Below are positions 34,060 to 43,255 of a DNA stretch of 64,000 nucleotides, piece after piece. Every line of letters starts with the position of its first letter. Within the stretch, counting starts at the first letter, position 1. This stretch comes from Dokdonella_A sp044227025 (GTDB lineage: Bacteria > Pseudomonadota > Gammaproteobacteria > Xanthomonadales > Rhodanobacteraceae), in the NCBI RefSeq assembly GCF_044227025.1, contig NZ_JBGAFX010000003.1, positions 1 to 64,000 of the forward strand, written 5' to 3'. Below the pieces are notes generated by a model. That model was given only the letters and a program-made list of their open reading frames with translations. It searched no databases and was not told where the DNA came from. The translations under genes and the position numbers were made by a program.

Positions 34060-34882
34060 AGCCGAGCTCGAGCGCGAGCGAAGCGAGGTCGCCGTCGGCG
34101 TCCGCGGCCAGCAAGCGCAGCGCATCCTGCAGGCGCAGGTCCGTGACGTAGCGCCAGACCGGCGTCCCGATCTCGCGCGCGAAGATCGCGCTGAAGCGCG
34201 AAGCGGAAAGCCCCGCCTCGCGCGCGATCCGCCGCAACGACAACGACTCGCGGAAATGACTGGCCACGAACGCCATGCCGCGGCGAAGCGCGACCGATTC
34301 CGCCACCGACGGCGCATGCCGGCACCCGTCGCGATCGAGCGCGGCGGCGAGGAATGCACGCATCAATCCGAGCGCGAATTCCTCGCGCGCGAGCGCATCG
34401 CTCGCGCCGAGCAGCCGCGCATGCGCGATCGCGACGGTGTCGGAGCGGATCGTGGCCGGTCGTGCGAGCAGGCGCTGCAGCGTACCGCCGTGCGACCCAT
34501 CGATTTCGGCGAGCACCTGGTCGATTGTTTCCGGCTTGGCGAACACCAGCGTCGCCGATTGGGCGCGGCCGATGTTTTCCGACAGGCGATAGGCCGAACC
34601 GCACGGCCAGAGGCTCTGTTGCAGCGGTTCGACGACATGCGCTCGACGACCGATCGTGCGCACGTGCGCACCGCGCGTCTGCAAGTTGAATTCGACGAAG
34701 CGGGGCACTTCTTCCTCGCCGCCCGCGGAATGATGGCTGCCGTCGCAGCGCCAGCGCGCGACGCCGACGCTGTCGTCTGCGTGCACCCATCGAACATCGT
34801 AATCGGGTTGCCACGCCGACCCGTCGATGGCGACCGGAGCCGCGCGGCGGCGATCGGATTTTGAAAGCGGGCGTGGCGACAT
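33950..34882 (-). CDS. AraC-family transcriptional regulator
   Basis: 310 residues. The N-terminal ~200 residues form a sensor domain without a recognised ligand. The C-terminal AraC domain is clear: LRRIAREAGLSASRFSAIFA and LASLALELGFNSHSHFSTAF followed by RTRYGCTPTAFR. It is divergent from an epimerase/TonB-receptor pair with only 41 bases between starts, and a perfect 13-bp palindrome lies in that gap, so it most likely regulates that pair. Its 3' end overlaps the truncated beta-helix gene. Confidence 0.85.
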   Translation of the reverse strand: MSPRPLSKSDRRRAAPVAIDGSAWQPDYDVRWVHADDSVGVARWRCDGSHHSAGGEEEVPRFVEFNLQTRGAHVRTIGRRAHVVEPLQQSLWPCGSAYRLSENIGRAQSATLVFAKPETIDQVLAEIDGSHGGTLQRLLARPATIRSDTVAIAHARLLGASDALAREEFALGLMRAFLAAALDRDGCRHAPSVAESVALRRGMAFVASHFRESLSLRRIAREAGLSASRFSAIFAREIGTPVWRYVTDLRLQDALRLLAADADGDLASLALELGFNSHSHFSTAFRTRYGCTPTAFRHGRDGTAQTERRA

Positions 34883-34910
34883 CTACCTAGTGTACGCGGC
34901 CTGTTCCATC

Positions 34911-34923
34911 GAGTGCGGCACTC
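34911..34923. promoter_or_regulatory. Palindrome abutting the epimerase start
   Basis: GAGTGC-G-GCACTC, a perfect 13-bp palindrome immediately before the TTG start codon at 34924 and 28 bases upstream of the AraC start. It could be an operator or shape translation initiation, since no Shine-Dalgarno sequence is visible there. Confidence 0.4.
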
Positions 34924-35835
34924 TTGAATATCTTCATCACCGGTGCGACGGGTTACCTGGGCTCGGCCGTTGCCGTCGCGTTGTTGCAACACGGCCATCG
35001 CGTCGACGCGCTCGTCCGCAGCGACGATGGCGCACGTCGCGTCGAGGGAATCGGGGCGACGGCGGTTCGCGGGGACCTCGGAAATCCGACGTCCTACCTC
35101 GCGCGGGCTCAAGCGGCCGACGCGATCGTGCACTGCGCCTTCGAATACCTCGGTGACGGAAGCGAACACTGGCAACTGGACGTCATGGTCAGCCTCGCGC
35201 TGCTGCGCGCAGCCCGCCATGGCGGCACGCGTTTCGTCTACACGTCGAATGCCTATCTTCCTTCGATCGACGACGAGCGCTGTGTCGGCGAGCCCGAAGG
35301 CGCAGATGCGTCCAGTGCCCAGCGCCATTGGCGACTCGGGCTCGAGCGCAACCTGATCGATGAAGGACGCGACATGCGGGTGTCGATCGTTCGGCCCGGC
35401 ATGATCCATGGCGGCCAATGCGGCGGCACGATCGTCGATTTGTTCGACACGGCGCGGCGTCGGGGCATGCTTCCGTACATTGCCGAGCATGCAACGAACC
35501 GGTGGTCGCTGATCCATCTCGACGACATCGCGGCGCTCTACGCCGCGATCCTCGCGCGCGACGCATCCGGCATCTTCCACGCCGTCGACGAGCACGCGCG
35601 CAGCGTCGAAAGCGTCGCCGGCGCCATCGCTTCGACCTGCGGAGCCAAGTTGGTGGCGATGTCGTCACGCGAGGCCGCGCGGCATCTCTCTGCGCATACG
35701 CTCGAGATCATGCGCCGCGACGTGGCGCTGGTCGCACCGCGGTCGCGCGCGCTCGACTGGCACCCGCGCGCCGCCGACTTCGTCGCAGGTACAAGCGCGG
35801 CATGCGCACGAATGCTGCGAGGCGCGCGGTCGTGA
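34924..35835 (+). CDS. NAD(P)-dependent epimerase/dehydratase (extended SDR)
   Basis: 303 residues from a TTG start. NIFITGATGYLGSAVAVALL is the Rossmann GxxGxxG motif right at the N-terminus, which fixes the start. The usual catalytic YxxxK is not evident: the corresponding region reads QRHWRLGLERNLI, so this is probably an atypical or NmrA-like SDR. RPGMIHGG follows in the usual downstream position. It overlaps the TonB-receptor start by 34 bases. The substrate is unknown; the context suggests modification of an imported or secreted small molecule. Confidence 0.8.
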   Translation: MNIFITGATGYLGSAVAVALLQHGHRVDALVRSDDGARRVEGIGATAVRGDLGNPTSYLARAQAADAIVHCAFEYLGDGSEHWQLDVMVSLALLRAARHGGTRFVYTSNAYLPSIDDERCVGEPEGADASSAQRHWRLGLERNLIDEGRDMRVSIVRPGMIHGGQCGGTIVDLFDTARRRGMLPYIAEHATNRWSLIHLDDIAALYAAILARDASGIFHAVDEHARSVESVAGAIASTCGAKLVAMSSREAARHLSAHTLEIMRRDVALVAPRSRALDWHPRAADFVAGTSAACARMLRGARS

Positions 35836-37781
35836 CGCGCGACCGGCACAGCAGGCGAGCCCTGCTCCGATCGGTCGGCGGCCGGTGGCTGCTGGCGGCT
35901 TGCCTTTCGTGCACGGCCGCGGGCGCGTTCGCCCAACGGGCCGACGTCAATGTCGTCGCCGACGCGGACGACGCTTTCGGCTACGAAGCGGCGGGCGAGT
36001 CGATCGGACTTTACGACGCGCAGAACGTGCGTGGGTTCAGTCCGAGCCGTGCCGGAAACGTGCGTGTGGAAGGCCTGTATTTCGATTGGCAGGCGAAATT
36101 CACCGACGACGTACTCTCCTCCGAGCGGATCGACGTGGGGCTTGCCGCCGCGGGACGCCCGTTCGCGTCGCCATCCGGCATCGCCGACTACCGGTTGAAA
36201 CGAGCGAACGACACGCACGCCGACGCATCGGTCGCATTCGGTCCCTTCGATGCGCGGCGCATCGCGGTCGAAGCCGGGCGTCGATCGAGTGACGGAATGA
36301 TCGGCATGCATATCGGTGGGACGAACGACTGGCCCTCCACGGGCGCCGCGAGCACGGGGCGCGAAAGCGGATTCGGCATCGTCGCCGACATCGTGGCCGG
36401 GGACGGGATGCAAGCGCTCGTGTTCCTCGACAGGCAGCGCTATTGGCACGGCTACTCGGACCCGTACTTCCATGTTTCCGGCGAGGCGCTTCCGCGCGAG
36501 GTGCCGCGACGCACCCGGTTGTCGCAGGAGTGGGCGCGCGAGAACGGCAGCAACGCCAACCAGGGTGTTCTGCTGTCACTGAAACTGTCGGCGACGCTCG
36601 AGCTTCGCGCCGGCCTCTTCCAGTCGAGCTGGAAGCCGACGGAGAGTTTCGACACGTTCATCCTCGACGTGGACCGACCGGGCGAAGCGCGCCAGATCGT
36701 CTCCGCGAGTGCGGACGGCGAGCGCACGTCCACTTCGGGTGAAGTGCGCGTGGTGCAGGACTGGCGGGTCGCGGGTGTCGAGCAACGGAGTACGTGGAGC
36801 GTGCGTGGCCGCGATCTCGCGCGCCGCTACGGTAGCGATGTCGAAGTCGACCTCGGCCCCGTTGTTCCGGGCGCGTACACGCCCGTGGCGCGCCCCGAAT
36901 TGCAGTATTTGCCGCAGGATCGCGCCGGGCTTCGGCAACTCGGTCACGGCTACGATCATCGCATCCGGTGGAGCCCACGGTTCGAGACGAACGTCGGCCT
37001 GCAGCGGGTGGATACCTCCAATGACCTGCAGGCGGCGTCCTCGCCGCAGGTCGGCAGCAGCGGATCGATGCTGTTGCGCTCGCTCGGCGGGCGTTTCGCG
37101 CTCAGCGACGAATGGCTCGCGTTCGCCAACTACACCGAAGGCAGCGAAAGCCTCGGCATCGCGCCGTCGATCGCGGCAAATCCGGGCGAGTTGCTCCCCG
37201 ACGTACGCAGCACGCAGCAGGAGATCGGACTCAGCTATCGGATGGACGACCTGCTGGTCGTGCAGGCGAATGCATTCCGCCTTCGTCGGCCGCATGCCGA
37301 CTTCGACGACGCGAATACGTACCGCGCGGTCGGCAACCTCGACAACCATGGCATCGAGATTTCGCTGCGCAGCCGACCAACGGCGCGCCTGACCCTGCTG
37401 GGTGGCCTGTTGTGGATGGATGCAAAGGTCGGCGGCCACGAGGCGATGCGGGCATCGGCGCGGCCGGTCGGCGTGCCCGGGCGGCAGGCATTGCTGTACG
37501 CCGACTATCTGCTGTCCCCGCGTCACGGCATCAGCGTGGACGCGAATGTCACCTACCAGGGCGATGCGCTCGTCGATGTGCGCAGCGGATTGCGCGCGCC
37601 ATCGCGAACGAATGTCGCGAGCGGCCTGCGCTGGATGTCCTCCGATCGCGAGCGCCCGCTCGCATTGCGTATCGGCGTCGACAACCTCTTCGACGGCTAT
37701 GGATGGATCGTCGACCGGTCGGGCGGCCTCCAGTACTCGCCGCCGCGCAGCGTGTCGCTGTCGATCAGTCGCGGCTTCTGA
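35802..37781 (+). CDS. TonB-dependent outer-membrane receptor-like protein
   Basis: 659 residues. Signal region RWLLAACLSCTAAGAFAQ. The plug segment has GLYDAQNVRGFSPSRAGNVR and VEGLYFDWQAKFTDD; the C-terminal half shows beta-barrel strands and receptor landmarks NYTEGSESLGIAPS, LRIGVDNLFDGYGW and a terminal aromatic (SLSISRGF), as in siderophore-type receptors. It imports an unidentified ligand across the outer membrane using TonB energy. It overlaps the epimerase gene and is under likely control of the divergent AraC regulator. ATG 35802 was chosen as the first start before the signal; a downstream GTG is possible. Confidence 0.82.
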   Translation: MRTNAARRAVVTRDRHSRRALLRSVGGRWLLAACLSCTAAGAFAQRADVNVVADADDAFGYEAAGESIGLYDAQNVRGFSPSRAGNVRVEGLYFDWQAKFTDDVLSSERIDVGLAAAGRPFASPSGIADYRLKRANDTHADASVAFGPFDARRIAVEAGRRSSDGMIGMHIGGTNDWPSTGAASTGRESGFGIVADIVAGDGMQALVFLDRQRYWHGYSDPYFHVSGEALPREVPRRTRLSQEWARENGSNANQGVLLSLKLSATLELRAGLFQSSWKPTESFDTFILDVDRPGEARQIVSASADGERTSTSGEVRVVQDWRVAGVEQRSTWSVRGRDLARRYGSDVEVDLGPVVPGAYTPVARPELQYLPQDRAGLRQLGHGYDHRIRWSPRFETNVGLQRVDTSNDLQAASSPQVGSSGSMLLRSLGGRFALSDEWLAFANYTEGSESLGIAPSIAANPGELLPDVRSTQQEIGLSYRMDDLLVVQANAFRLRRPHADFDDANTYRAVGNLDNHGIEISLRSRPTARLTLLGGLLWMDAKVGGHEAMRASARPVGVPGRQALLYADYLLSPRHGISVDANVTYQGDALVDVRSGLRAPSRTNVASGLRWMSSDRERPLALRIGVDNLFDGYGWIVDRSGGLQYSPPRSVSLSISRGF

Positions 37782-37887
37782 CGGCGAGCGTGGCGCTGCC
37801 GTCCGCGGGACGACGTTGATCACGGCAAGACATGCCGCATGCGAGCAGGTCCGTCTTGCCGAATCCGCAACGAGGAGTGCACGAACG

Positions 37888-39558
37888 ATGTCGCCGGACA
37901 TGAACCTGATCGCCCGCCTCGGGCACCACGCCGTATTGCCTGCTTTCGTGGCGATCGCTGCGACCTCGGTCCCCGCGCCCGCGGCAGCGGAAACGATCCT
38001 CGTCGGTCGTGCGCAGGCATGCACCGTGCACACGATCCAGGCGGCACTCGATCGCGCGCACGCCAATGGCGGCGACAACCGAATTCTCGTGACGAACGAC
38101 GCAGATGGCGCGACGTATCGCGAGAGCCTTGCCCTGGCCGGCCAGGACGAAGGAGCGCAACTGGAAATCGTCGGTGGACTTTCCGACTGCGTGACCCTCG
38201 AACCGACCCCGGTGCGTACGACCGTGCAGGGCGGCGTGCCCGGCCAGTCGGTGCTGTTCGTTTCCGGAAGGACCGCCGTGCGGTTGAGCGGGCTGCGCAT
38301 GGAGGGTGGCAGCAAGGGCCTGGAATGGCAGGGTTTCGGCGACATCGAACTGGTCGACGCTTCATTCAGCGCGAACAACGGTGCCGGCATCGCGGCGATT
38401 GGCAACGGCGGCGACGCGCGCCTGAGCTTCGCCGGCGGCGTCGACGTGTCGGCGAATCTCGGGGATGGCATCTTTCTCTGGGACGCGATGCTGGCGATCC
38501 ACGGTGACGGCAACGCCGTCGCGCAGAACGGCGGCAGCGGGATCCTCGCCGACGGCGCATCGAGCGTGCAGATCGGCGCGCGCGGCAAGGTGATCAGCGG
38601 AAACAACGGCTACGGCATCTCCGTCAGCCATTTCGGCGCAAGCGAAGCGCCTCCGACGCTGCTGTACTCGATCGATGCGGTTGATCCGCTGCGCATTTCG
38701 GGTAACACGCAGGGCGCGATCTTCCAGACCGCGAGGGGATCGTCGCATCGCCTGTGCACGCGCGGCATCGCGATCGACGGCAACCAGGGACTGGTGATCC
38801 GCTCCGATGGAGCATTGTCGACGCTGGATATCAACGGTGACCTGTGCGTCTTTCCGCCGGAAGCGGATGTCGTTTGCGCCGCGCCACGGGAGATCGGCCA
38901 ATGCAACGCGATCACCGCCAATTCCGCCTCCACGCAGCCACTGATCGCCGCCATCGACGGCGCCCGCATCGACATGCAACGGGTGCTGATCGCCGGAAAC
39001 TCAGCGAGCAGTTTGCTGACCGCGCTGCGGGCCGACAACGAGACTGCTTCAAGGCTGACGCTGAAAAATGCCCTCGTCAGTGGGAATATCGCGGATACCC
39101 GGCTCGTCGAATCGATCAACGGCAGCGCGATCGACATCGCCGACGCGACCATTCGCGACAATTTCGGCGATTTCGTCGTGAGCTTCCTCGCGGGCGGCTC
39201 GTATTCGCTGGTCGTCACGGACTCGATCGTCGACCAGCCGCAGGCGCTGATATCGTTTTCGGGGGATCCGTCGGCATTGCGCATGACGCGCGTGCTCGCG
39301 CGCAACCGCGACGGCATGCCGGACGGCGGCGACCACGAGATCCTGCTCGGCACGCCGGTGTATGCCGACACGGACGGTCGCCTGATGCCCGGCTCGCCCG
39401 GCGTCGACTATGCGCCGGCCGGTGGTGGCGTCGATTTCGACGGACGCGCTCGCGACGTCGATATCCCGGAAACCCCGAACGTGCACGGCACGCGCGACCT
39501 CGGTGCGTTCGAGGCGCAGGAACCACCGCTTTTTTCGGATGACTTCGAGGCGATCTGA
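37888..39558 (+). CDS. Exported beta-helix protein, choice-of-anchor Q type, DFE tail
   Basis: 556 residues. Signal peptide HAVLPAFVAIAATSVPAPAAA; N-cap ILVGRAQAC and VGGLSDC. Central cysteines HRLC, CVFPPEADVVC and QC match the other members. The terminal module has TDSIVDQPQ, VLARNRDG, LMPGSPGVDYAPAGGGVDF and TRDLGAFE, and the end is PPLFSDDFEAI, where Gly of the tail motif is replaced by Asp. A second possible start is the ATG at 37900. It begins about 105 bases after the TonB-receptor gene. Confidence 0.78.
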   Translation: MSPDMNLIARLGHHAVLPAFVAIAATSVPAPAAAETILVGRAQACTVHTIQAALDRAHANGGDNRILVTNDADGATYRESLALAGQDEGAQLEIVGGLSDCVTLEPTPVRTTVQGGVPGQSVLFVSGRTAVRLSGLRMEGGSKGLEWQGFGDIELVDASFSANNGAGIAAIGNGGDARLSFAGGVDVSANLGDGIFLWDAMLAIHGDGNAVAQNGGSGILADGASSVQIGARGKVISGNNGYGISVSHFGASEAPPTLLYSIDAVDPLRISGNTQGAIFQTARGSSHRLCTRGIAIDGNQGLVIRSDGALSTLDINGDLCVFPPEADVVCAAPREIGQCNAITANSASTQPLIAAIDGARIDMQRVLIAGNSASSLLTALRADNETASRLTLKNALVSGNIADTRLVESINGSAIDIADATIRDNFGDFVVSFLAGGSYSLVVTDSIVDQPQALISFSGDPSALRMTRVLARNRDGMPDGGDHEILLGTPVYADTDGRLMPGSPGVDYAPAGGGVDFDGRARDVDIPETPNVHGTRDLGAFEAQEPPLFSDDFEAI

Positions 39559-39664
39559 AAACCTCGCGCGTGTCGCTGTCGCAACGGAACCGACGTTCAT
39601 TCCGGCAAACGGGGCTGCCGCATTCGCGATACGCCCCATCCTCTTCGATCGATATGGTGATCCC

Positions 39665-41392
39665 ATGAATTCCTTGTCCGAGTCTCCAACGATGTTCCGG
39701 AAGCCCACTCGTTCCGCGCACCTGCGCGCCGCCGCGGTGTTGACCCTCGCGTTGTCGGCGCTCTCGCAGACTGCGTTCGCCGGTGCGCTTGTCGTCGGGC
39801 GCGGCCCTGCGTGCAGCAAGAGCACGATCCAGGCAGCGATCAATCGCGCCAAGGAACTGTGTGACCTCGGTTTCTGCGGCTACAACCTGATCCTCGTGAC
39901 CGACGACGTCGCCGACGGCGTGTACCACGAGAACCTCGTGATGCCCGACATGGCGGCGTATCCGGATCTGTCGATCGAGCTCGTCGGCGGCTACGACAAC
40001 TGCAGCGACCTCGGTTCGACGACGTTCGGCAAGGCGAGCCTGTACGGCGGTGACGCCAACAGGCCCTCGCTGAAGATGACGGGCGTCGCCAACGTGACGT
40101 TGCGCAACTTCTGGATCGAGGGCGGCAAGAACGGTATCGACTGGACCGGTCGCGGAGAAGTCAGGCTGAGCGGCGTGACGATCAACAACAATGGCGACCT
40201 CGGCGCACGCGTGTCCAGCAGCGGTGGCAGCCCATACCTGGACTTGCTCGGCGGCGTGGAAATCCTCGGCCACGGTGGCCAGGGCATCTTCGCGACGGGC
40301 AATACCGTCGTTTCCATCCGAGGTGACGGCAACTCGATCCGCGAGAACATCCAGGGAGGAATCCGCCTCGAAAACGGTGCGGTGACGGACATCGGGGCGA
40401 CCGGCAAGGTCATCTCGGCGAATGGAGGCTATGGCCTGGCGATCGACGCGACCGGCTTGTCGAGCGCGCGTACGTCGTACCTGTACTCGACCAATCCGGC
40501 CCAACCGTTGCGAATCTCAGGGAACGACGGGGGTGCGATCTGGATGCTGTCGCGTGACGCGACCTACTCGCTGTGCGCCGCCAACATCGGCATCGACGGC
40601 AATACGGGTGGCGCGGTCCGTGCGGTTGGTGCAAACGCGCACATGGAGTTCAACGGCGAGGGTTGCGCGCTTCCGCCGCCGGCGATGATCTCGTGTCCGG
40701 TGCCGATGGGGCCTGGCATGTGCAACGCAATTGCGGGCAACCCCGGCGCGCAGGGCGCGCCGCTGCTGGCTGCAGTCGACGGCGCGACGATCCTGATGCG
40801 CCGCGCGCTGCTGACCAATAACCAGGCGGCCACCTTGCTGTCGGCCAACCACGGCACCTCCCTCAACAGCCGCGCTTCGATCACGCTGACCGACTCGCTC
40901 GTGAGCGGCAACACGGTGCAGGACAGCCTGTTCGAGTCGCGTGTTGGCGGCGTCGTCGACATCTGGGATTCGACCGTGCGACTGAACGATGGCCCGTTCC
41001 AATCCAGTTTCGTCGGCGTCGCGCCAGGCCTGATGCAGATGACCAGCAGCATCCTCGACCAGGAGCAGGACCTCGCTTCGCTGAGCGCAACGAGTGGGGA
41101 CACGACGCACTTCACATACGTGCTTGCGCGCAATCGTGACGGCGCACCGCAAGGTGGCGACATCCTGCTTGGTCAGCCGAGCTACCTCGACGGCGGCATC
41201 GGCCAGCTCAAGCCGTCCTCGCTCGGCGTCGACTATGCGCCTGCAGGCGGAGGCGTCGACTTCGGAGGCAATCCGCGCGACGTCGACACGATCGGGGTGC
41301 CCGACCAGCAAGGTCCGCGCGACCTCGGCGCGTTCGAGTCGCAGGTCGTGGACTTCGATCGCATCTTCGCCAGCGGGTTCGAGCGGCTGTAA
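39665..41392 (+). CDS. Exported beta-helix protein, choice-of-anchor Q type, GFE tail
   Basis: 575 residues. Signal peptide LRAAAVLTLALSALSQTAFA; N-cap LVVGRGPAC and VGGYDNC, with an inserted second pair CDLGFCGYN shared only with the next gene. The body has GNNSI-type turns and central cysteines SLC, GC and MISCPVPMGPGMC. The end module reads SSILDQEQ, VLARNRDG, SLGVDYAPAGGGVDF and GPRDLGAFE, and the protein ends FDRIFASGFERL. It is the closest relative of the following gene, pointing to a tandem duplication. Confidence 0.8.
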   Translation: MNSLSESPTMFRKPTRSAHLRAAAVLTLALSALSQTAFAGALVVGRGPACSKSTIQAAINRAKELCDLGFCGYNLILVTDDVADGVYHENLVMPDMAAYPDLSIELVGGYDNCSDLGSTTFGKASLYGGDANRPSLKMTGVANVTLRNFWIEGGKNGIDWTGRGEVRLSGVTINNNGDLGARVSSSGGSPYLDLLGGVEILGHGGQGIFATGNTVVSIRGDGNSIRENIQGGIRLENGAVTDIGATGKVISANGGYGLAIDATGLSSARTSYLYSTNPAQPLRISGNDGGAIWMLSRDATYSLCAANIGIDGNTGGAVRAVGANAHMEFNGEGCALPPPAMISCPVPMGPGMCNAIAGNPGAQGAPLLAAVDGATILMRRALLTNNQAATLLSANHGTSLNSRASITLTDSLVSGNTVQDSLFESRVGGVVDIWDSTVRLNDGPFQSSFVGVAPGLMQMTSSILDQEQDLASLSATSGDTTHFTYVLARNRDGAPQGGDILLGQPSYLDGGIGQLKPSSLGVDYAPAGGGVDFGGNPRDVDTIGVPDQQGPRDLGAFESQVVDFDRIFASGFERL

Positions 41393-41492
41393 GTCACGTA
41401 GTTCCTCGCGCGCGTCGCCGACACGTCGGATGCGACGTCAATCAGGCCAGGGGGATCTGCACGATCCCCACTCTCCATCCAAGGTGCATCGC

Positions 41493-43226
41493 ATGGGTCG
41501 CACGCTCGTGTCCTCAGCCGCGCTCGATCAAGGCTTCTTCTCCACGTGGTATCACGTGGCGGCCATGTTGCTTCTCGCGGCGCTGTCGTTCTGCAAGCCG
41601 GCGCTCGCCGGCGCGATCGTGGTCGGGCGCGGCGCCGGTTGCACCGAACCCACGATCCAGGCTGCGATCGATCGCGCGTACAGGCTGTGCGACCAGGGCT
41701 TCTGTGGCTACAACCTTATCCTCGTGACCGACGAGGTGCCCGATGGCGTGTACAAGGAGAACGTCTCGGTGCCGGACATGTCGGGCGATCCGGACCTTTC
41801 CATCGAACTCGTCGGTGGCTACAACAATTGCGCGGAGCTGGCACCGACCGGCGGCAAGGCGAGCATCTATCGGGTCACCGTCGATCCGATCCTGGATGTC
41901 CGTGGCCGGACGGATCTCCGTTTGCGCAACTTCTGGATCGAAGGCGGACTGGACGGCATCTACTGGCAAGGACACGGGCGGATCGAGCTGACCGACGTCA
42001 CCGTCAACAACCACGCGCGCGTCGGTCTTTATCTGCAGGGGGAGGGCGGCGAAGCGCGCATGGAATTGCTTGGCGGCGTCGAGGTCAGCAACAACCAGAG
42101 CGTCGGAATTCTCGCGTGGAAGAACAACACGGTGGTCATCCGAGGGGACCGCAACCGGATATGGGGGACTCGCGGCGGAGCCTATCCCGGCAACGGGATA
42201 GAGCTCCAAGGCCAGGCTCACCTCGAAATGGGCGCGACCGGCGAAGTGCTTTCGGACAACGCGGGCTACGGCCTCTACGTTGACCATTCGGGTGGAACGG
42301 CGGCGCCAACATCGTGGCTGTATTCGACGAATTCCGCCAATCCGCTGGCCATCGCCCGCAACGAGAGAGGGGCGATCTACTACCGAGCGGTCGATTCGAC
42401 GCACCGGGTATGCCTGAAGAACGTCGCGATCCACCACAACAAGAACCGTGCGTTCTACGTTACGGGAGACCGCGCGGTCCTCGATGTCAACGACGCGAGC
42501 TGCGATTTCCCGGCCGACGCCGCCGTCGCCTGCGCGGCGCCGCAGACCTCGGCGCAATGCAATGCCGTCGCCGACAACATCACCGCCACGGGCAAGCCGC
42601 TGATCGCTGCAGTCGGTGGCGCAAGGATCGGCTTGCATCGGCTGCTCATCCAGGGCAACCAGAACGTGAGCTCGGTGCTTTCGACGAACCTCGGCGAAGC
42701 GAGAAGCGCGTCGTCGATCACGCTGACCGACTCGGTCGTCAAGGGCAACTTCGCGCGCGACAACCTGTTCGAGGCATTGAACGGAGGCATCGTCGATATC
42801 TGGGACACGACCGTGCGGCAGAACCCCGGCCTGTTCGGAACCAGTTTCGTCGGCATCGCGCCGGGCCTGATGCAGATGACCAATGGCATCCTCGACCAGG
42901 AGCAGAACCTGGCTCTGCTCGAGAGCACCGATGGCTCGACGACGCACTTCAACGCGGTGCTCGCGCGCAATCGCAATGGCCTTGCGAAGGGCGGCGACAT
43001 CCTGATCGGCCAGCCGACCTATATCGACAGTACCGGTCACCTGAGCCCGGGTTCGTTGGGCGTGGACTACGCACTGGCAGGCGGCGGCACCGATTTCGAC
43101 GGGAACCCGCGCGACGTCGACACGCTCGGGCTGCCGAACCAGTTCGGTCCACGCGACCTCGGCGCGTTCGAATTCCAGATGGCCGTGTTCGATCGCATCT
43201 TCGCCAGCGGGTTCGAGCGACGGTAG
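41493..43226 (+). CDS. Exported beta-helix protein, choice-of-anchor Q type, GFE tail
   Basis: 577 residues. Signal peptide HVAAMLLLAALSFCKPALA; N-cap IVVGRGAGC, CDQGFCGYN and VGGYNNC. The central block CLKNVAIHHNKNRAFYV, CDFPADAAVAC and QC is conserved with its neighbours. The end module is NGILDQEQ, VLARNRNG, SPGSLGVDYALAGGGTDF and GPRDLGAFE, and the end is FDRIFASGFERR. The gap to the previous gene is 100 bases and to the next 29 bases, so at least these are likely co-transcribed. Confidence 0.8.
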   Translation: MGRTLVSSAALDQGFFSTWYHVAAMLLLAALSFCKPALAGAIVVGRGAGCTEPTIQAAIDRAYRLCDQGFCGYNLILVTDEVPDGVYKENVSVPDMSGDPDLSIELVGGYNNCAELAPTGGKASIYRVTVDPILDVRGRTDLRLRNFWIEGGLDGIYWQGHGRIELTDVTVNNHARVGLYLQGEGGEARMELLGGVEVSNNQSVGILAWKNNTVVIRGDRNRIWGTRGGAYPGNGIELQGQAHLEMGATGEVLSDNAGYGLYVDHSGGTAAPTSWLYSTNSANPLAIARNERGAIYYRAVDSTHRVCLKNVAIHHNKNRAFYVTGDRAVLDVNDASCDFPADAAVACAAPQTSAQCNAVADNITATGKPLIAAVGGARIGLHRLLIQGNQNVSSVLSTNLGEARSASSITLTDSVVKGNFARDNLFEALNGGIVDIWDTTVRQNPGLFGTSFVGIAPGLMQMTNGILDQEQNLALLESTDGSTTHFNAVLARNRNGLAKGGDILIGQPTYIDSTGHLSPGSLGVDYALAGGGTDFDGNPRDVDTLGLPNQFGPRDLGAFEFQMAVFDRIFASGFERR

Positions 43227-43255
43227 CGACGCAGTCCAAGAAACAAGGAAACGTC

